From Latilactobacillus curvatus JCM 1096 = DSM 20019 (GTDB taxonomy: Bacteria; Bacillota; Bacilli; Lactobacillales; Lactobacillaceae), in contig NZ_CP026116.1 in assembly GCF_004101845.1 (NCBI RefSeq), positions 1,302,001 to 1,366,000 of the forward strand: DNA of 64,000 nt, in the 5' to 3' direction. The notes under the pieces were generated by a model. It searched no databases. It had not been told where the DNA came from and saw only the letters and a list, made by a program, of their open reading frames with translations. Both the position numbers and the translations under genes were made by a program. Shown in pieces: positions 50,379 through 60,098 of the stretch (positions within the stretch are counted from its first letter, which is position 1; each line of letters begins with the position of its first letter).

Positions 50379-51212
50379 TTATCTTGATTTACGATGACGA
50401 ATAATAAGTTTCTCTGAACGAGCCTTACTACTACGAGTCTTCTTACCAAGCGTCTTCTTACCCCATGGAGACATAGGAGAAGGACGACCGATTGGAGCTT
50501 TACCTTCACCACCACCATGAGGATGATCGTTAGGGTTCATTACTGACCCACGAACTGTAGGACGGATACCCATCCAACGTTTACGGCCAGCTTTACCAAT
50601 CTTGATTAATTCGTGTTGACCGTTACCAACAGTACCGATCGTTGCACGACATGTAAGTAGGATCATACGTGTTTCGCCAGAAGTTAAACGAACGATAGCG
50701 TATTTGCCTTCTTTACCTAATAATTGAGCTGATGTACCAGCTGAACGAACCAATTGGCCGCCTTTACCAGGTTTTAATTCGATATTGTGGATAAGTGTAC
50801 CATCAGGAATATTAGCTAATGGTAATGCGTTACCTACTTTAATATCGGCATCCACACCAGATTCAACAACCATGCCTACTTCAAGACCTTTAGGGGCGAT
50901 GATGTATGCTTTGATACCATCTGGATATTGGATTAATGCAATATTTGAAGTTCTGTTTGGATCGTATTCAATTGACTTAACAGTCGCTTTGATACCATCT
51001 TTGATACGTTTGAAGTCGATGACACGGTATTTTTGCTTATGACCGCCGCCACGATGACGAACAGTGATATGACCATGTGCATTACGACCAGCAGTATGGC
51101 TTTGGGATTCCAACAACGTCTTTTCAGGGGTTGTCTTTGTGATCTCAGCAAAATCTGAGCTGGTCATATTACGACGACCATTTGTGGTTGGTTTGTACTT
51201 AATAATTCCCAC
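50379..51212 (-). CDS. rplB: Ribosomal protein L2
   Basis: 277 residues, with the peptidyl-transferase-proximal segment [20 protein letters not shown] (conserved His). Start GTG at 51212 ([17 protein letters not shown]) after AGGAGGG. Confidence 0.98.
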   Translation of the reverse strand: MGIIKYKPTTNGRRNMTSSDFAEITKTTPEKTLLESQSHTAGRNAHGHITVRHRGGGHKQKYRVIDFKRIKDGIKATVKSIEYDPNRTSNIALIQYPDGIKAYIIAPKGLEVGMVVESGVDADIKVGNALPLANIPDGTLIHNIELKPGKGGQLVRSAGTSAQLLGKEGKYAIVRLTSGETRMILLTCRATIGTVGNGQHELIKIGKAGRKRWMGIRPTVRGSVMNPNDHPHGGGEGKAPIGRPSPMSPWGKKTLGKKTRSSKARSEKLIIRHRKSR

Positions 51213-51250
51213 GTGTATACCCTCCTATAATTATTCTATTTAAGTGTTGC

Positions 51251-51535
51251 TTAATCTTCGAAAATCTTGATTTCTTTTGAATCAGCAGTTAAAGTAACGA
51301 TTGCTTTACGGCGTTTTTTAGTATAGCCAGCATAGCGACCTTGACGTTTTAACTTGCCACGAACGTTCATGATGTTTACGTTTTTAACGTTTACACCAAA
51401 GATTTCTTCGATTGCGTAACGCACTTGTGTTTTGTTGGCACGAACATCAACATCAAATGTGTATTTCTTGTCGTCCATTGCAGCCATTGAATTTTCAGTA
51501 ACTACTGGGCGTAAAATAACATCGCGTGCTTCCAT
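51251..51535 (-). CDS. rplW: Ribosomal protein L23
   Basis: 94 residues, tunnel-exit protein that docks trigger factor and SRP. Its ATG overlaps the rplD stop codon, with GAGGAGG upstream. Confidence 0.98.
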   Translation of the reverse strand: MEARDVILRPVVTENSMAAMDDKKYTFDVDVRANKTQVRYAIEEIFGVNVKNVNIMNVRGKLKRQGRYAGYTKKRRKAIVTLTADSKEIKIFED

Positions 51536-52158
51536 TATGCAAGCACCTCCTCAATTTTAGAAAGAGCAGCTTGAGTAAGGATTAATTTTTGGTTGCCAAC
51601 AACGTCTAATACGTTGATACCATCAGCAGCTACAACGGTTACGTTAGGTAAGTTGCGAGCTGATAATGCAGCAAAATCATTTCCGTCTTCAAGTACTACC
51701 AATGCTTTAGTATTAACGTCTAACTTGTTAAGTACTTCAGCGAATTCTTTAGTCTTAGGTGCGTCAAAGTTGAATGCATCTACAACAACTAAATCATTGT
51801 CGATAACCTTTTGTGAAAGTACTGACTTGATTGCAAGACGACGTACTTTACGAGGTAATTTGTAGCTGTATGAACGAGGTGTAGGACCAAATACGGTACC
51901 ACCACCACGCCATTGAGGTGAACGGATTGAGCCTTGACGAGCACGACCTGTACCTTTTTGACGCCAAGGTTTACGACCACCACCACGAACAGCTGATCTG
52001 TTCTTAACAGCGTGTGTTCCTTGTCTTAATGAAGCACGTTGCATGATGATTGCATCAAACACAACGTTTTCGTTAGGTTCGATAGCCCAGATTGAGTCGT
52101 TTAATTCAACGTTCCCATTTTGGCTACCATCTTGTTTAAATAATGTTACGTTTGCCAT
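51535..52158 (-). CDS. rplD: Ribosomal protein L4
   Basis: 207 residues. The extended loop with [19 protein letters not shown] (about 47-67) reaches the exit tunnel. L4 represses S10 operons in some bacteria, but no matching leader fold is confirmed here. Confidence 0.98.
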   Translation of the reverse strand: MANVTLFKQDGSQNGNVELNDSIWAIEPNENVVFDAIIMQRASLRQGTHAVKNRSAVRGGGRKPWRQKGTGRARQGSIRSPQWRGGGTVFGPTPRSYSYKLPRKVRRLAIKSVLSQKVIDNDLVVVDAFNFDAPKTKEFAEVLNKLDVNTKALVVLEDGNDFAALSARNLPNVTVVAADGINVLDVVGNQKLILTQAALSKIEEVLA

Positions 52159-52181
52159 TGGTAAAATCCTCCCTTCTCAGA

Positions 52182-52817
52182 TTATTTGTTACGAGCTTTA
52201 ACAGCTGTTTTGATTGTAATCATTGAGTTTTTAGCACCTGGCACGTTACCTTTAACAAGGATAACGTTCTTTTCAACATCTGTACTTACAACCACAAGGT
52301 TTTGAACAGTACGTTGGTTGTTACCCATGCGTCCAGGTAATAATTTACCCTTGAAGACACGGTTGATAACAGCACCCATTGAACCAGGACGACGGTGGTA
52401 ACGAGAACCGTGACCCATAGGCCCACGTGATTGTCCGTCTTTTTTAATGTTACCTTGGAAACCATGACCTTTCGTTACACCAGTAACGTCAACGACGTCG
52501 CCGGCTGCGAAAGTATCAACTTTGATTTCTGTTCCTACTTCGTAATCTCCTAATGCGACATCTCTGAATTCTCTAATGAAGCGCTTAGGAGTAGTATTTG
52601 CTTTTGCTACATGACCTTTAGCAGGTTTGTTTGACAAGACTTCACGTTTATCTTCAAAACCAACTTGGATGGCTTCATAGCCGTCTGTTTCGTTTGTTTT
52701 AACTTGTAAAACAACGTTTGGAGTTGCTTTGATAACTGTTACGGGAATTAATTCGCCGTTTTCAGTAAAGACTTGTGTCATACCTACTTTTCTACCTAAG
52801 ATTCCTTTTGTGGTCAT
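52182..52817 (-). CDS. rplC: Ribosomal protein L3
   Basis: 211 residues ([20 protein letters not shown]), early 50S assembly protein with a loop near the peptidyl-transferase centre. AGAGGTG precedes the ATG. Confidence 0.98.
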   Translation of the reverse strand: MTTKGILGRKVGMTQVFTENGELIPVTVIKATPNVVLQVKTNETDGYEAIQVGFEDKREVLSNKPAKGHVAKANTTPKRFIREFRDVALGDYEVGTEIKVDTFAAGDVVDVTGVTKGHGFQGNIKKDGQSRGPMGHGSRYHRRPGSMGAVINRVFKGKLLPGRMGNNQRTVQNLVVVSTDVEKNVILVKGNVPGAKNSMITIKTAVKARNK

Positions 52818-52859
52818 GGTAACACCTCTTTTCTAGTATTTTTAATTGGTTGGTACGAA

Positions 52860-53168
52860 TTAAAGCTTGATTTCGATATCTACACCACTTGGTAAGTCAA
52901 GTTTCATCAATGAATCAACTGTCTTAGGTGTAGGGTTAACAATATCGATTAAACGTTTGTGTGTACGCATTTCGAATTGTTCACGTGAATCTTTATGCTT
53001 ATGTGGTGAACGAAGCACTGTATAAAGTGTTCTTTCAGTTGGTAATGGGATTGGGCCAGAGATAGTAGCACCTGTTCTCTTTGCTGTTTCCACAATCTTG
53101 TCAGCTGATTGATCCAAAATACGGTGTTCGAATGCTTTCAAACGAATACGAATCTTTTGTTTTGCCAT
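52860..53168 (-). CDS. rpsJ: Ribosomal protein S10 (NusE)
   Basis: 102 residues ([20 protein letters not shown]). S10 is also NusE, a partner of NusB in antitermination. First gene of the superoperon; AAGGAGGG six bases before the ATG. Confidence 0.98.
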   Translation of the reverse strand: MAKQKIRIRLKAFEHRILDQSADKIVETAKRTGATISGPIPLPTERTLYTVLRSPHKHKDSREQFEMRTHKRLIDIVNPTPKTVDSLMKLDLPSGVDIEIKL

Positions 53169-53370
53169 GTTTTTCCCTCCTTCGTCTATTTTAAAAGTAG
53201 ACTAGCTCCGTGAAAATTTTTCCGGCACGCCCGCCCATGGCAAAGCGGCCGGGTGTGTCGCAACCTCTCACATCTTAGCTACTCGGTAATCTTTTTGACT
53301 ACCATGGTGCGCACTCCTGCTATGGAAATAGCACTTTATCTATCTTACAAGATACAACCCGATAACGCAA
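53169..53370 (-). promoter_or_regulatory. S10 operon promoter and leader
   Basis: TTGCGT (53370-53365), 17 bases, TAAGAT (53347-53342), then about 165 bases of leader. The leader holds a G+C-rich hairpin CCGGC/GCCGG (53222-53252) and an ATTTCCATAGCAGGAGT segment with a GCTAT/ATAGC hairpin. The size suits a regulatory leader, but no known motif is recognised. Bases 53371-53480 hold only a promoter-like run for the next gene on the plus strand. Confidence 0.6.
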
Positions 53371-53501
53371 CCCTTTTTTGCTGATTTATCAAAGTTTTTC
53401 ATAACATTTTCATAAATCTTGTAGCAAGCGTCATTCGTGGATTTCTAGCCATGTTTTGATACACTGAAAGCAACTTAAATCCCCTCCAGGAGGTCCTTAT
53501 T

Positions 53502-54053
53502 ATGTCCCATAACGCACTTTTGATTATCGACTATACAAATGACTTCGTTGACCCAAACGGTGCTCTGACAGCCGGCAAACCCGCTCAGCAAATCGTTCCT
53601 GTAATTATCGAATTAGCTAACCAGTTCCTAGCAGCCGGTGATTACGTCATCTTACCGACTGACTTACACGTCAAGGATGATCCATTTCATCCAGAGAGCG
53701 CCCTATTCCCACCACATAATCTAGCCAATACTTGGGGCCGTGAGTTTTACGGACCACTAGCTAGCTGGTACACCAAGCACCAAACCGATCCTCACGTCTA
53801 TGCATTTGCAAAGAATCGCTATTCAGCATTTGCTAACACTAATCTGGATAATTTCTTACGCGAGCGCGAGATTGACGCGTTAACACTGACTGGCGTTTGC
53901 ACCGACATTTGCGTGCTCCACACTGCAGTCTCGGCATACAACTTAAATTACCCACTAACAATTCCAGCCGCTGCTGTCGCAACTTTTACACCGAACGGGC
54001 AAGAATGGGCACTCGCGCATTTTAAAAACAGCCTCGGAGCTACAATTATCTAA
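53502..54053 (+). CDS. Isochorismatase-like cysteine hydrolase (nicotinamidase type)
   Basis: A 183-residue alpha/beta hydrolase. The catalytic triad is visible as Asp10 (LLIIDYTNDF), Lys104 (FAKNRYSAF) and Cys137 (GVCTDICVL), with the cis-peptide just before Cys137. This fits nicotinamidase-like enzymes (nicotinamide to nicotinate in NAD salvage), but isochorismatase homologues with other amides cannot be excluded. GGAGG lies eight bases before the ATG. Confidence 0.85.
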   Translation: MSHNALLIIDYTNDFVDPNGALTAGKPAQQIVPVIIELANQFLAAGDYVILPTDLHVKDDPFHPESALFPPHNLANTWGREFYGPLASWYTKHQTDPHVYAFAKNRYSAFANTNLDNFLREREIDALTLTGVCTDICVLHTAVSAYNLNYPLTIPAAAVATFTPNGQEWALAHFKNSLGATII

Positions 54054-54160
54054 TTTGACTTTTAACGATCATTTGCTATCTTAAATGACGGGACAATGTA
54101 CCCATTCTATATAAAGAAGATTCTTTTTATGTTAAAAACAAACACAGCAATTATGCTATC

Positions 54161-54212
54161 AATGGCGGTATTCGCTGCTTAGATAGCCAGTGCCGCCATT
54201 ATTTCATTTAGA
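54161..54212 (+). terminator. Probable terminator between the hydrolase and rsgA
   Basis: AATGGCGG/CCGCCATT (54161-54168 with 54193-54200) followed by ATTTCATTT; the T run is interrupted. A 17-codon frame with an unremarkable SD at 54130 is not considered a gene. Confidence 0.5.
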
Positions 54213-54246
54213 TCATCATGAAATAACACACTGGAGGCGCATCATC

Positions 54247-55251
54247 ATGCAAACACAACAAACAGCTTTTTTAATTTTTCAAAGCCAAGGCCATTACAAA
54301 GTCCTACTCAATCATCAAGAATTAACCGCAACAATCAGCGGTCGGTATCGCCACTTGGCAGAAAGCACTAACGACCTGCCCGTTGTCGGTGATCAAGTAA
54401 CCGGCGTGATCTATGATACGGATTATTTCCAAATCCAAGGACATCTCCCCCGGCACACGCTTATTCAACGACACAACAGTAATAAGCAACAACGGATTCA
54501 AACTTTAGCGGCCAATATTGCAACGATTTTCATCGTAACATCCGCCAATCAAGAATTCAGCGAAGCGCGCTTACAACGCTATTTAACGATGGCTTGGGAT
54601 AGCGGCGCAACACCGGTGATTGTTTTGAGTAAAACCGATTTAGTCAGCGACTCTGAGCTAACAACCTTTCTTGACGCCATCGCAAGTGTGACATTCGACA
54701 GCGTTCCCGTCATCACAACTGGCCAGACGGCATCAAATGTTGCAGCGACTTTCAAACCGTATTTAACAGCTGGACAATGGGTGACATTTGTCGGCTCATC
54801 CGGCGTTGGTAAATCAACCCTGATCAACCAGCTCATTAAAGAGCCTTCCGTTTTAACGAGCGGCATTCGCGCTGACGATGATAAGGGGCGCCACACAACC
54901 ACCAATCGACAAGCCTATCAAACTGCTAGCGGGGCCTTCATCGTCGATACTCCTGGCATGCGCGAACTCGGCATGACAAGTAGCATGTCTAAGGCACTCA
55001 AGACAGTCTTTACTGATATTGAGACGCTCGCACAGGACTGTCGATTTAAGGATTGCCAGCATCAAAGCGAACCCAGTTGCGCCGTACGAGCCGCAATCGA
55101 TGCAGGTTCATTAATGCCTGAACGGCTAGCTGATTTCAATAAACTGGCTATCGAAGCGGACTATAGTCAACTATCCGCCCGCGAAATCGAACAAGCAAAG
55201 GTTAAACGTCTGATGGGCAGTTTGAAAACACGTCCTACAAAACAAAACTAA
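54247..55251 (+). CDS. rsgA: Ribosome small subunit GTPase RsgA
   Basis: A 334-residue circularly permuted GTPase that matures and checks the 30S subunit. An N-terminal OB fold is followed by G4 (LSKTDL, near 128), then G1 (GSSGVGKST, near 184-192) and G3 (DTPGMREL, near 234). A zinc-binding CRFKDCQHQSEPSC segment (near 265-279) follows. GGAGG lies nine bases before ATG 54247. RsgA is usually encoded next to prkC in Firmicutes, so this may be a second copy. Confidence 0.92.
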   Translation: MQTQQTAFLIFQSQGHYKVLLNHQELTATISGRYRHLAESTNDLPVVGDQVTGVIYDTDYFQIQGHLPRHTLIQRHNSNKQQRIQTLAANIATIFIVTSANQEFSEARLQRYLTMAWDSGATPVIVLSKTDLVSDSELTTFLDAIASVTFDSVPVITTGQTASNVAATFKPYLTAGQWVTFVGSSGVGKSTLINQLIKEPSVLTSGIRADDDKGRHTTTNRQAYQTASGAFIVDTPGMRELGMTSSMSKALKTVFTDIETLAQDCRFKDCQHQSEPSCAVRAAIDAGSLMPERLADFNKLAIEADYSQLSAREIEQAKVKRLMGSLKTRPTKQN

Positions 55252-55276
55252 CTCAGTAAGCCGTGCCTAGAAACAC

Positions 55277-55324
55277 AAAAAGGGAGTTACGACAAAAGTG
55301 ATTTTTGTCGTAACTCCCTTTTTT
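55277..55324. terminator. Bidirectional terminator after rsgA
   Basis: GGGAGTTACGACAAAA/TTTTGTCGTAACTCCC, 16 pairs, flanked by A run and T run. It serves rsgA on the plus strand and could end the minus-strand RNA described next. Confidence 0.92.
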
Positions 55325-55377
55325 GGAGAAGTTTATATGAAAAAGAGTTTGAGTTTTTTTGCCAGGGCGGTGGCAAA

Positions 55378-55751
55378 TCGAGTTAGCGGGGATTGAACCC
55401 GCATGAACCAGTCTTAATGATCAACAAATCCTTGCGCCTTCGAAAGCAAGTCTCTATCAATCACCAGAAAACCATTCACTGTTCTTGGGAGGAATTTCAA
55501 ATGGGCCGGTTCGTTTTACCATTAAACTATAACTCATTGGCGGTGCTTTACTTAGACGGATTCTTTAGGGAGGAATTGTCTAATGAAAATTCATTTAATC
55601 TTGCTTTTCAAGGTAACTTTTTCCGCCTAACTACGTGAAGACAACGATCACCTTCGTTGCTCATTATCCTCGCTATGTTATGCTCAAAAGCTAACCACCT
55701 TGAAAAGCATTTTTACCTTTTCAGATTATTTCTTGGGAGGAATTCATCTGA
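55378..55751 (-). ncRNA. Large structured RNA with tRNA-like 3' domain and three CCUCCC loops
   Basis: Core of a gene-free gap (55325-55828), read on the minus strand. A 3' tRNA-like domain (55536-55378) has a 7-bp acceptor helix (TGAGTTA with TAACTCG). The D arm is GTTT-AATGGTA-AAAC with the conserved GG. GAACC/GGTTC stands at the anticodon stem position, and the T arm is GCGGG-TTCAATC-CCCGC, but about 95 nt replace the anticodon loop. Hairpins at 55751-55721, 55583-55552 and 55504-55472 all show AATTCCTCCC in the loop. A perfect 13-bp stem joins 55709-55697 and 55614-55602, and GGCGG (55627-55623) may pair with CCGCC (55543-55539) as a pseudoknot. A possible promoter is TTTACA-18-CATATT near 55808-55779; the transcript would end at about 55277. 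Family not recognised. Confidence 0.65.
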
Positions 55752-55828
55752 TGTATACAGAATACCAACCAGTTATGAATTAAATATGAACTTTCATTTA
55801 CGAAACTGTAAAATCGCATTTTTACGCA

Positions 55829-55864
55829 CAAAAAAAGGACTCGTCGCAATGACGAGTCCTTTTC
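55829..55864 (-). terminator. Terminator of the str operon
   Basis: AAAAGGACTCGTC/GACGAGTCCTTTT hairpin, with seven T on the minus strand, 30 bases after the fusA stop. Confidence 0.9.
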
Positions 55865-55895
55865 CAATCGAAACCAATCACTTAAGATTAGCGGC

Positions 55896-57983
55896 TTATT
55901 GGCCACCGTTCTTCTTGATGATTTCTTCTTGGATGCTCTTAGGAACAGCTGAGTAGTGGTCAAATACCATTGTAAATGTCCCACGACCTTGTGTAGCTGA
56001 ACGTAATGTTGTCGCATAACCAAACATTTCTGACAATGGTACCATTGCATTAACGATTTGGGCATTACCACGTGCTTCCATACCTTCAACAGCACCACGA
56101 CGAGCAGTTACTTGTCCCATGATATCGCCAAGATATTCTTCAGGAGCAATAACTTCAACCTTCATGATAGGTTCAAGGATTTCAGCGCCAGCTTGTTTAG
56201 CAGCGTTCTTCAATGCCATTGATGCAGCAATCTTAAATGCTGATTCATTAGAATCGACATCATGATAACTACCATCATATAACTTAGCTTTAACGTCAAT
56301 CAATGGGTAACCAGCTAAGACACCGTTTGCCATTGATTCTTTCAAGCCTTGTTCAACTGATGGGATGTATTCACGAGGAACCACACCACCGACGATAGCG
56401 TCTTCGAATTCGAAGCCTTTACCTTCTTCGTTAGGTGTAAATTCAACCCAAACATCACCATATTGACCTTTACCACCGGATTGACGAACGAATTTACCTT
56501 GTGCAGATGCTTGTTTTGTGAATGTTTCACGGTAAGCAACTTGAGGTTCACCAATTTTGGCAACCACTTTAAATTCACGTCTCATACGATCAACCATGAT
56601 ATCCAAATGCAATTCACCCATCCCAGAAATAAGCGTTTCGCCTGTTTCATTGTTGGTTTCAGCCTTGAATGTAGGATCTTCTTCAGCAAGTTTTTGTAAA
56701 GCAAGATCTAACTTATCACGATCTTCTTTTGATTCAGGTTCAACAGAAACTTGGATAACTGGGTCAGGGAATTCCATTGATTCCAAGATTAATGGATGAT
56801 CAACGTCAGTCAATGAATCACCAGTTGTTGTATTCTTCAAACCGATTGCAGCAGCGATATCCCCAGAGAATACTTCAGGAATTTCGTTACGGTGATTTGA
56901 ATGCATTTGTAATAAACGACCAACACGTTCACGTTTGTCTTTAGTTGCATTCAAAATGTATGAACCAGATTGTAATGTACCAGTATAAACACGGAAGAAT
57001 GTTAAACGACCAACGAATGGGTCAGTAGCAATCTTAAATGCTAAACCAGCAAATGGTTTGTCATCGCCAGCCATCAATTCAACTTCTGAATCATCTTCTG
57101 GGTTTTTAGCGTTATAAGGACGTACGTCTAATGGTGATGGTAAGTAATCTACAACACCATCCATTAACATTTGAACACCTTTATTTTTGAAAGCTGAACC
57201 AGCGAAAACTGGGAAGAATTTCAAATCGATAGTTGCTTGACGAATAGCAGCTTTCAATTCATCTTTAGAAATTTCTTCGCCTTCTAAATATTTGTCCATA
57301 ATGTCGTCATTAACATCAGCAACAGCTTCAACTAATTCGGCACGACGTTTTGTAGCTTCTTCAAGGTAGTCAGCAGGTACATCAACTGTATCCCACTTAG
57401 CACCTAATTCATCTTCATCATAGATGTCAGCTTGCATTTCGATCAAATCAATAACGCCTTGGAATTCATCTTCAGCGCCGATTGGCATTTGAACAGCATG
57501 TGCATTAGCTTGTAAACGATCTTCCAATGTTGTCATTGAGTAATCGAAGTTAGCACCAAGTTTGTCCATCTTGTTAACGAAAACAATCCGGGGAACACCA
57601 TAAGTAGTTGCTTGACGCCAAACATTTTCAGTTTGAGGTTCAACACCTGATTGAGCATCTAAGACAGTGATTGCACCATCTAAAACACGCAATGAACGTT
57701 CAACTTCGATTGTGAAATCAACGTGTCCTGGTGTATCAATGATATTAACTCGGTTACCTTTCCATTCAGCTGTTGTAGCAGCTGATGTAATTGTAATCCC
57801 ACGTTCTTGTTCTTGTTCCATCCAGTCCATTTGTGAAGCCCCTTCGTGGGTTTCACCGATCTTATGGATTTTACCAGTGTAGTACAAGATACGTTCTGTG
57901 GTTGTTGTCTTACCAGCATCAATATGAGCCATGATACCGATATTACGCGTTTTGTCTAACGGAAATTCACGTTTGTTTGCCAT
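55896..57983 (-). CDS. fusA: Elongation factor G
   Basis: 695 residues, the translocation GTPase. G1 is AHIDAGKTT (19-27), G3 DTPGH, G4 NKMDKLGA. Domains III to V follow in order, with the domain IV segment [18 protein letters not shown] is about ten bases before the ATG. Third gene of the str operon; tuf is not next to it, as is common in lactobacilli. Confidence 0.98.
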   Translation of the reverse strand: MANKREFPLDKTRNIGIMAHIDAGKTTTTERILYYTGKIHKIGETHEGASQMDWMEQEQERGITITSAATTAEWKGNRVNIIDTPGHVDFTIEVERSLRVLDGAITVLDAQSGVEPQTENVWRQATTYGVPRIVFVNKMDKLGANFDYSMTTLEDRLQANAHAVQMPIGAEDEFQGVIDLIEMQADIYDEDELGAKWDTVDVPADYLEEATKRRAELVEAVADVNDDIMDKYLEGEEISKDELKAAIRQATIDLKFFPVFAGSAFKNKGVQMLMDGVVDYLPSPLDVRPYNAKNPEDDSEVELMAGDDKPFAGLAFKIATDPFVGRLTFFRVYTGTLQSGSYILNATKDKRERVGRLLQMHSNHRNEIPEVFSGDIAAAIGLKNTTTGDSLTDVDHPLILESMEFPDPVIQVSVEPESKEDRDKLDLALQKLAEEDPTFKAETNNETGETLISGMGELHLDIMVDRMRREFKVVAKIGEPQVAYRETFTKQASAQGKFVRQSGGKGQYGDVWVEFTPNEEGKGFEFEDAIVGGVVPREYIPSVEQGLKESMANGVLAGYPLIDVKAKLYDGSYHDVDSNESAFKIAASMALKNAAKQAGAEILEPIMKVEVIAPEEYLGDIMGQVTARRGAVEGMEARGNAQIVNAMVPLSEMFGYATTLRSATQGRGTFTMVFDHYSAVPKSIQEEIIKKNGGQ

Positions 57984-58074
57984 AAGTGAATATTACTCCT
58001 CTCGAATATTAAGCTATATACAACAAGAGGCCATTATATGATTTGAATACATATAACAGCCAACCTTGTTAATC

Positions 58075-58545
58075 TTACCAGCGATAATGTGCAAATGCGC
58101 GGTTGGCATCAGCCATTTTATGTGTATCTTCACGTTTCTTAACTGCAGCACCAGTGTTATTGGCAGCATCCATGATTTCACGTGCAAGACGTTGATCCAT
58201 GGTATGTTCCCCACGTAGGCGAGCATAGCTTACTAACCAGCGTAAACCTAAAGTTGTACGACGTTCTGGACGAACTTCAATTGGTACTTGGTAGTTAGAA
58301 CCACCGATACGGCGAGCTTTAACTTCAAGTACTGGCATGATGTTGTTCATAGCTTCTTCGAACACTTCTAATGGTTCATTACCAGTTTCTTCTTTAATAA
58401 TATCAAATGCATCGTATAAGATTGTTGACGCAGTACCACGTTTACCATCAACCATTAAGCGGTTGATTAAGCGTGAAACCAATTTAGAATTGTACATTGG
58501 ATCAGGTAAAACGTCACGTTTTGCAACATAGCCTTTTCTTGGCAT
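58075..58545 (-). CDS. rpsG: Ribosomal protein S7
   Basis: 156 residues ([20 protein letters not shown]), head of the 30S near the E site. ATG 58545 follows GAGGAGG; upstream frame lacks an SD. The 91-base gap to fusA is larger than other gaps in the operon and shows no promoter. Confidence 0.98.
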   Translation of the reverse strand: MPRKGYVAKRDVLPDPMYNSKLVSRLINRLMVDGKRGTASTILYDAFDIIKEETGNEPLEVFEEAMNNIMPVLEVKARRIGGSNYQVPIEVRPERRTTLGLRWLVSYARLRGEHTMDQRLAREIMDAANNTGAAVKKREDTHKMADANRAFAHYRW

Positions 58546-58634
58546 CCTGATAACCTCCTCAAGATATTTAAGTCCTTGAAGTAACACACAGTGTCATTTA
58601 AACTTCAATCGACTTTTTCAAATTTTTTTGTGTG

Positions 58635-59048
58635 TTATTTTTTAGGTCTCTTAGTACCATACTTAGAACGGCTTTGCATACGACCGTCAACACCGGCAGT
58701 ATCTAAAGCACCACGGATAACGTGATAACGTACCCCAGGTAAATCCTTAACACGGCCCCCACGGATAAGAACAACACTATGTTCTTGTAGGTTATGACCA
58801 ATACCAGGAATATAAGCTGTAACTTCGATTAAGTTAGATAAACGCACACGCGCATACTTACGTAAAGCAGAGTTAGGCTTTTTAGGTGTCATAGTACCCA
58901 CACGAGTAGCAACCCCACGTTTTTGTGGTGCTGGATTATCTGTAGCTTTTTTCTTCATACTGTTGTAGCCAAAGTTTAATGCAGGTGCATCAGACTTTGA
59001 AGTTCTTGATTTACGACCCTTACGTACCAATTGGTTAATTGTTGGCAT
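58635..59048 (-). CDS. rpsL: Ribosomal protein S12
   Basis: 137 residues, decoding-centre protein. The streptomycin-related segment [17 protein letters not shown] is wild-type in appearance (Lys at both PKKPNSA positions). AAGGAGG precedes the ATG. First gene of the str operon. Confidence 0.98.
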   Translation of the reverse strand: MPTINQLVRKGRKSRTSKSDAPALNFGYNSMKKKATDNPAPQKRGVATRVGTMTPKKPNSALRKYARVRLSNLIEVTAYIPGIGHNLQEHSVVLIRGGRVKDLPGVRYHVIRGALDTAGVDGRMQSRSKYGTKRPKK

Positions 59049-59256
59049 TTGAAGGTTCCTCCTTCCTTGATCTGAAAGTTATTTTTGAGTTTTAAGTCCA
59101 CACATCCAGGTGGTTCTTTTTTTGCGATAAAAAAATGGCAACCTAGATTGCGTGGATTGTAATGCATTTTTAGACGTCAGTCAGCATGTCTGAATATCAG
59201 AAAACTTCCGTAAAAAGCACATCTACAAGAATAGCATGCACAACTACGAAAGTCAA
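59049..59256 (-). promoter_or_regulatory. str operon promoter and leader
   Basis: TTGACT (59256-59251), 17 bases, TATTCT (59233-59228). The roughly 175-base leader includes an A-rich GAACCACC...GGATTG-type stretch and an extended inverted pair GGTTGCC...GGTGGTTC; no known leader family is recognised. Confidence 0.65.
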
Positions 59257-59327
59257 CGTGCTATAAGCCAGTTTTTCAGAAAAAGTTGCGCCCTTTTTTT
59301 GTAGTTATCATAAAGGAGATGACACGT

Positions 59328-60026
59328 TTGTTAATATATTTTTTAACCTTTGTTATTGGCGCGTGTTGCGCCTCTTTTTTAACTGTTTGTGCTTGGCGTT
59401 GGCCACTCGGTTTATCCATCACATGGCCTGGTTCACGGTGTGACTTCTGCCATCACGCCCTCGCTTGGTACGACTTATGTCCAATTATCAGTTACCTCAT
59501 TCTCAGAGGGCACTGCCGCTATTGTGATACTCGAATCCAGCACCATTTTTTTACTAGTGAGGTTATTGGCGGCTTGTTAGCGTGTTGTTTAGCCAGTCAA
59601 TATTTCACACCACAGATTGGCTATTTATTGCTTATCCTTTATTTGTTGAGCCTAGTCGATATTTTCCATACAGCTCTATACCCAGTTCCAATGGTACTGG
59701 CTTTTATGCCTTTGTTTATTGACTACTGGCCGACAAACCATTGGCTCAGTGCCCTATTGATTGGCAGCACCTTATCTGTCATCAACTACTTTTCAGATGG
59801 CATCGGTACTGGTGACATTGAATTATTGGCAATTCTTGGGTTGTGGTTTGGATTGGAGGTCACCCTATCCATGTTATTAATTGCCTGTCTCCTCTGTTTA
59901 ATCAAATATCTCATTGATAGTCTCCACCATCCAGTTGTCCTCGCCTTAGTCGGACGCCGCCCAATTCCATTTGTCCCGTATATCAGCTACGGTGTCTTAA
60001 TCGTTTTGTTTATTGCAAACACATAA
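59328..60026 (+). CDS. comC: Type 4 prepilin peptidase (ComC/PilD family)
   Basis: A 232-residue membrane aspartic protease that cleaves and may methylate prepilin-like competence pseudopilins (ComGC type). The zinc-type cysteines are Cys38, Cys41, Cys63 and Cys66. The two catalytic aspartates are Asp111 (SLVDIFHTALYP) and Asp163 (DGIGTGDIE), both present. TTG at 59328 is chosen because AAAGGAG lies nine bases upstream; an ATG at 59319 is too close to it. It is divergent from the str operon; role in DNA uptake is by family only. Confidence 0.9.
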   Translation: MLIYFLTFVIGACCASFLTVCAWRWPLGLSITWPGSRCDFCHHALAWYDLCPIISYLILRGHCRYCDTRIQHHFFTSEVIGGLLACCLASQYFTPQIGYLLLILYLLSLVDIFHTALYPVPMVLAFMPLFIDYWPTNHWLSALLIGSTLSVINYFSDGIGTGDIELLAILGLWFGLEVTLSMLLIACLLCLIKYLIDSLHHPVVLALVGRRPIPFVPYISYGVLIVLFIANT

Positions 60027-60058
60027 AAAAGGGCCTCACCATGTCGGTGAGGCCCTTT
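60025..60058. terminator. Terminator between comC and rpoC
   Basis: GGGCCTCACC/GGTGAGGCCC with a short loop; T run on either side, so useful for both converging genes. Confidence 0.88.
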
Positions 60059-60098
60059 AACGTGCAATTTAGAGCAACTGTTCTAAATTGGCACTCAG

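Noticed and set aside
54130-54183. 17-codon frame MLKTNTAIML... between the hydrolase gene and rsgA
   Set aside because: No good SD, no family, and its end forms part of a terminator-like hairpin.
55378-55536. Ordinary tRNA gene or tmRNA
   Set aside because: The anticodon loop is replaced by about 95 nt; the sequence lacks the usual tmRNA 5' and 3' ends and any tag frame, and tmRNA lacks a paired D stem.
55501-55780. Three short plus-strand frames (45, 15 and 10 codons), each with GGGAGGAATT before ATG
   Set aside because: The SD-like motifs all lie in hairpin loops with unrelated complementary stems, the peptides are not related, and the same bases form CCUCCC loops of a minus-strand RNA with a tRNA-like end. 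The RNA reading explains more. It is kept as an alternative for the ncRNA entry.
59245-59252. Competence-box-like octamer TACGAAAG before comC
   Set aside because: It overlaps the -35 of the divergent str promoter and differs from the streptococcal TACGAATA box; one octamer is expected by chance.
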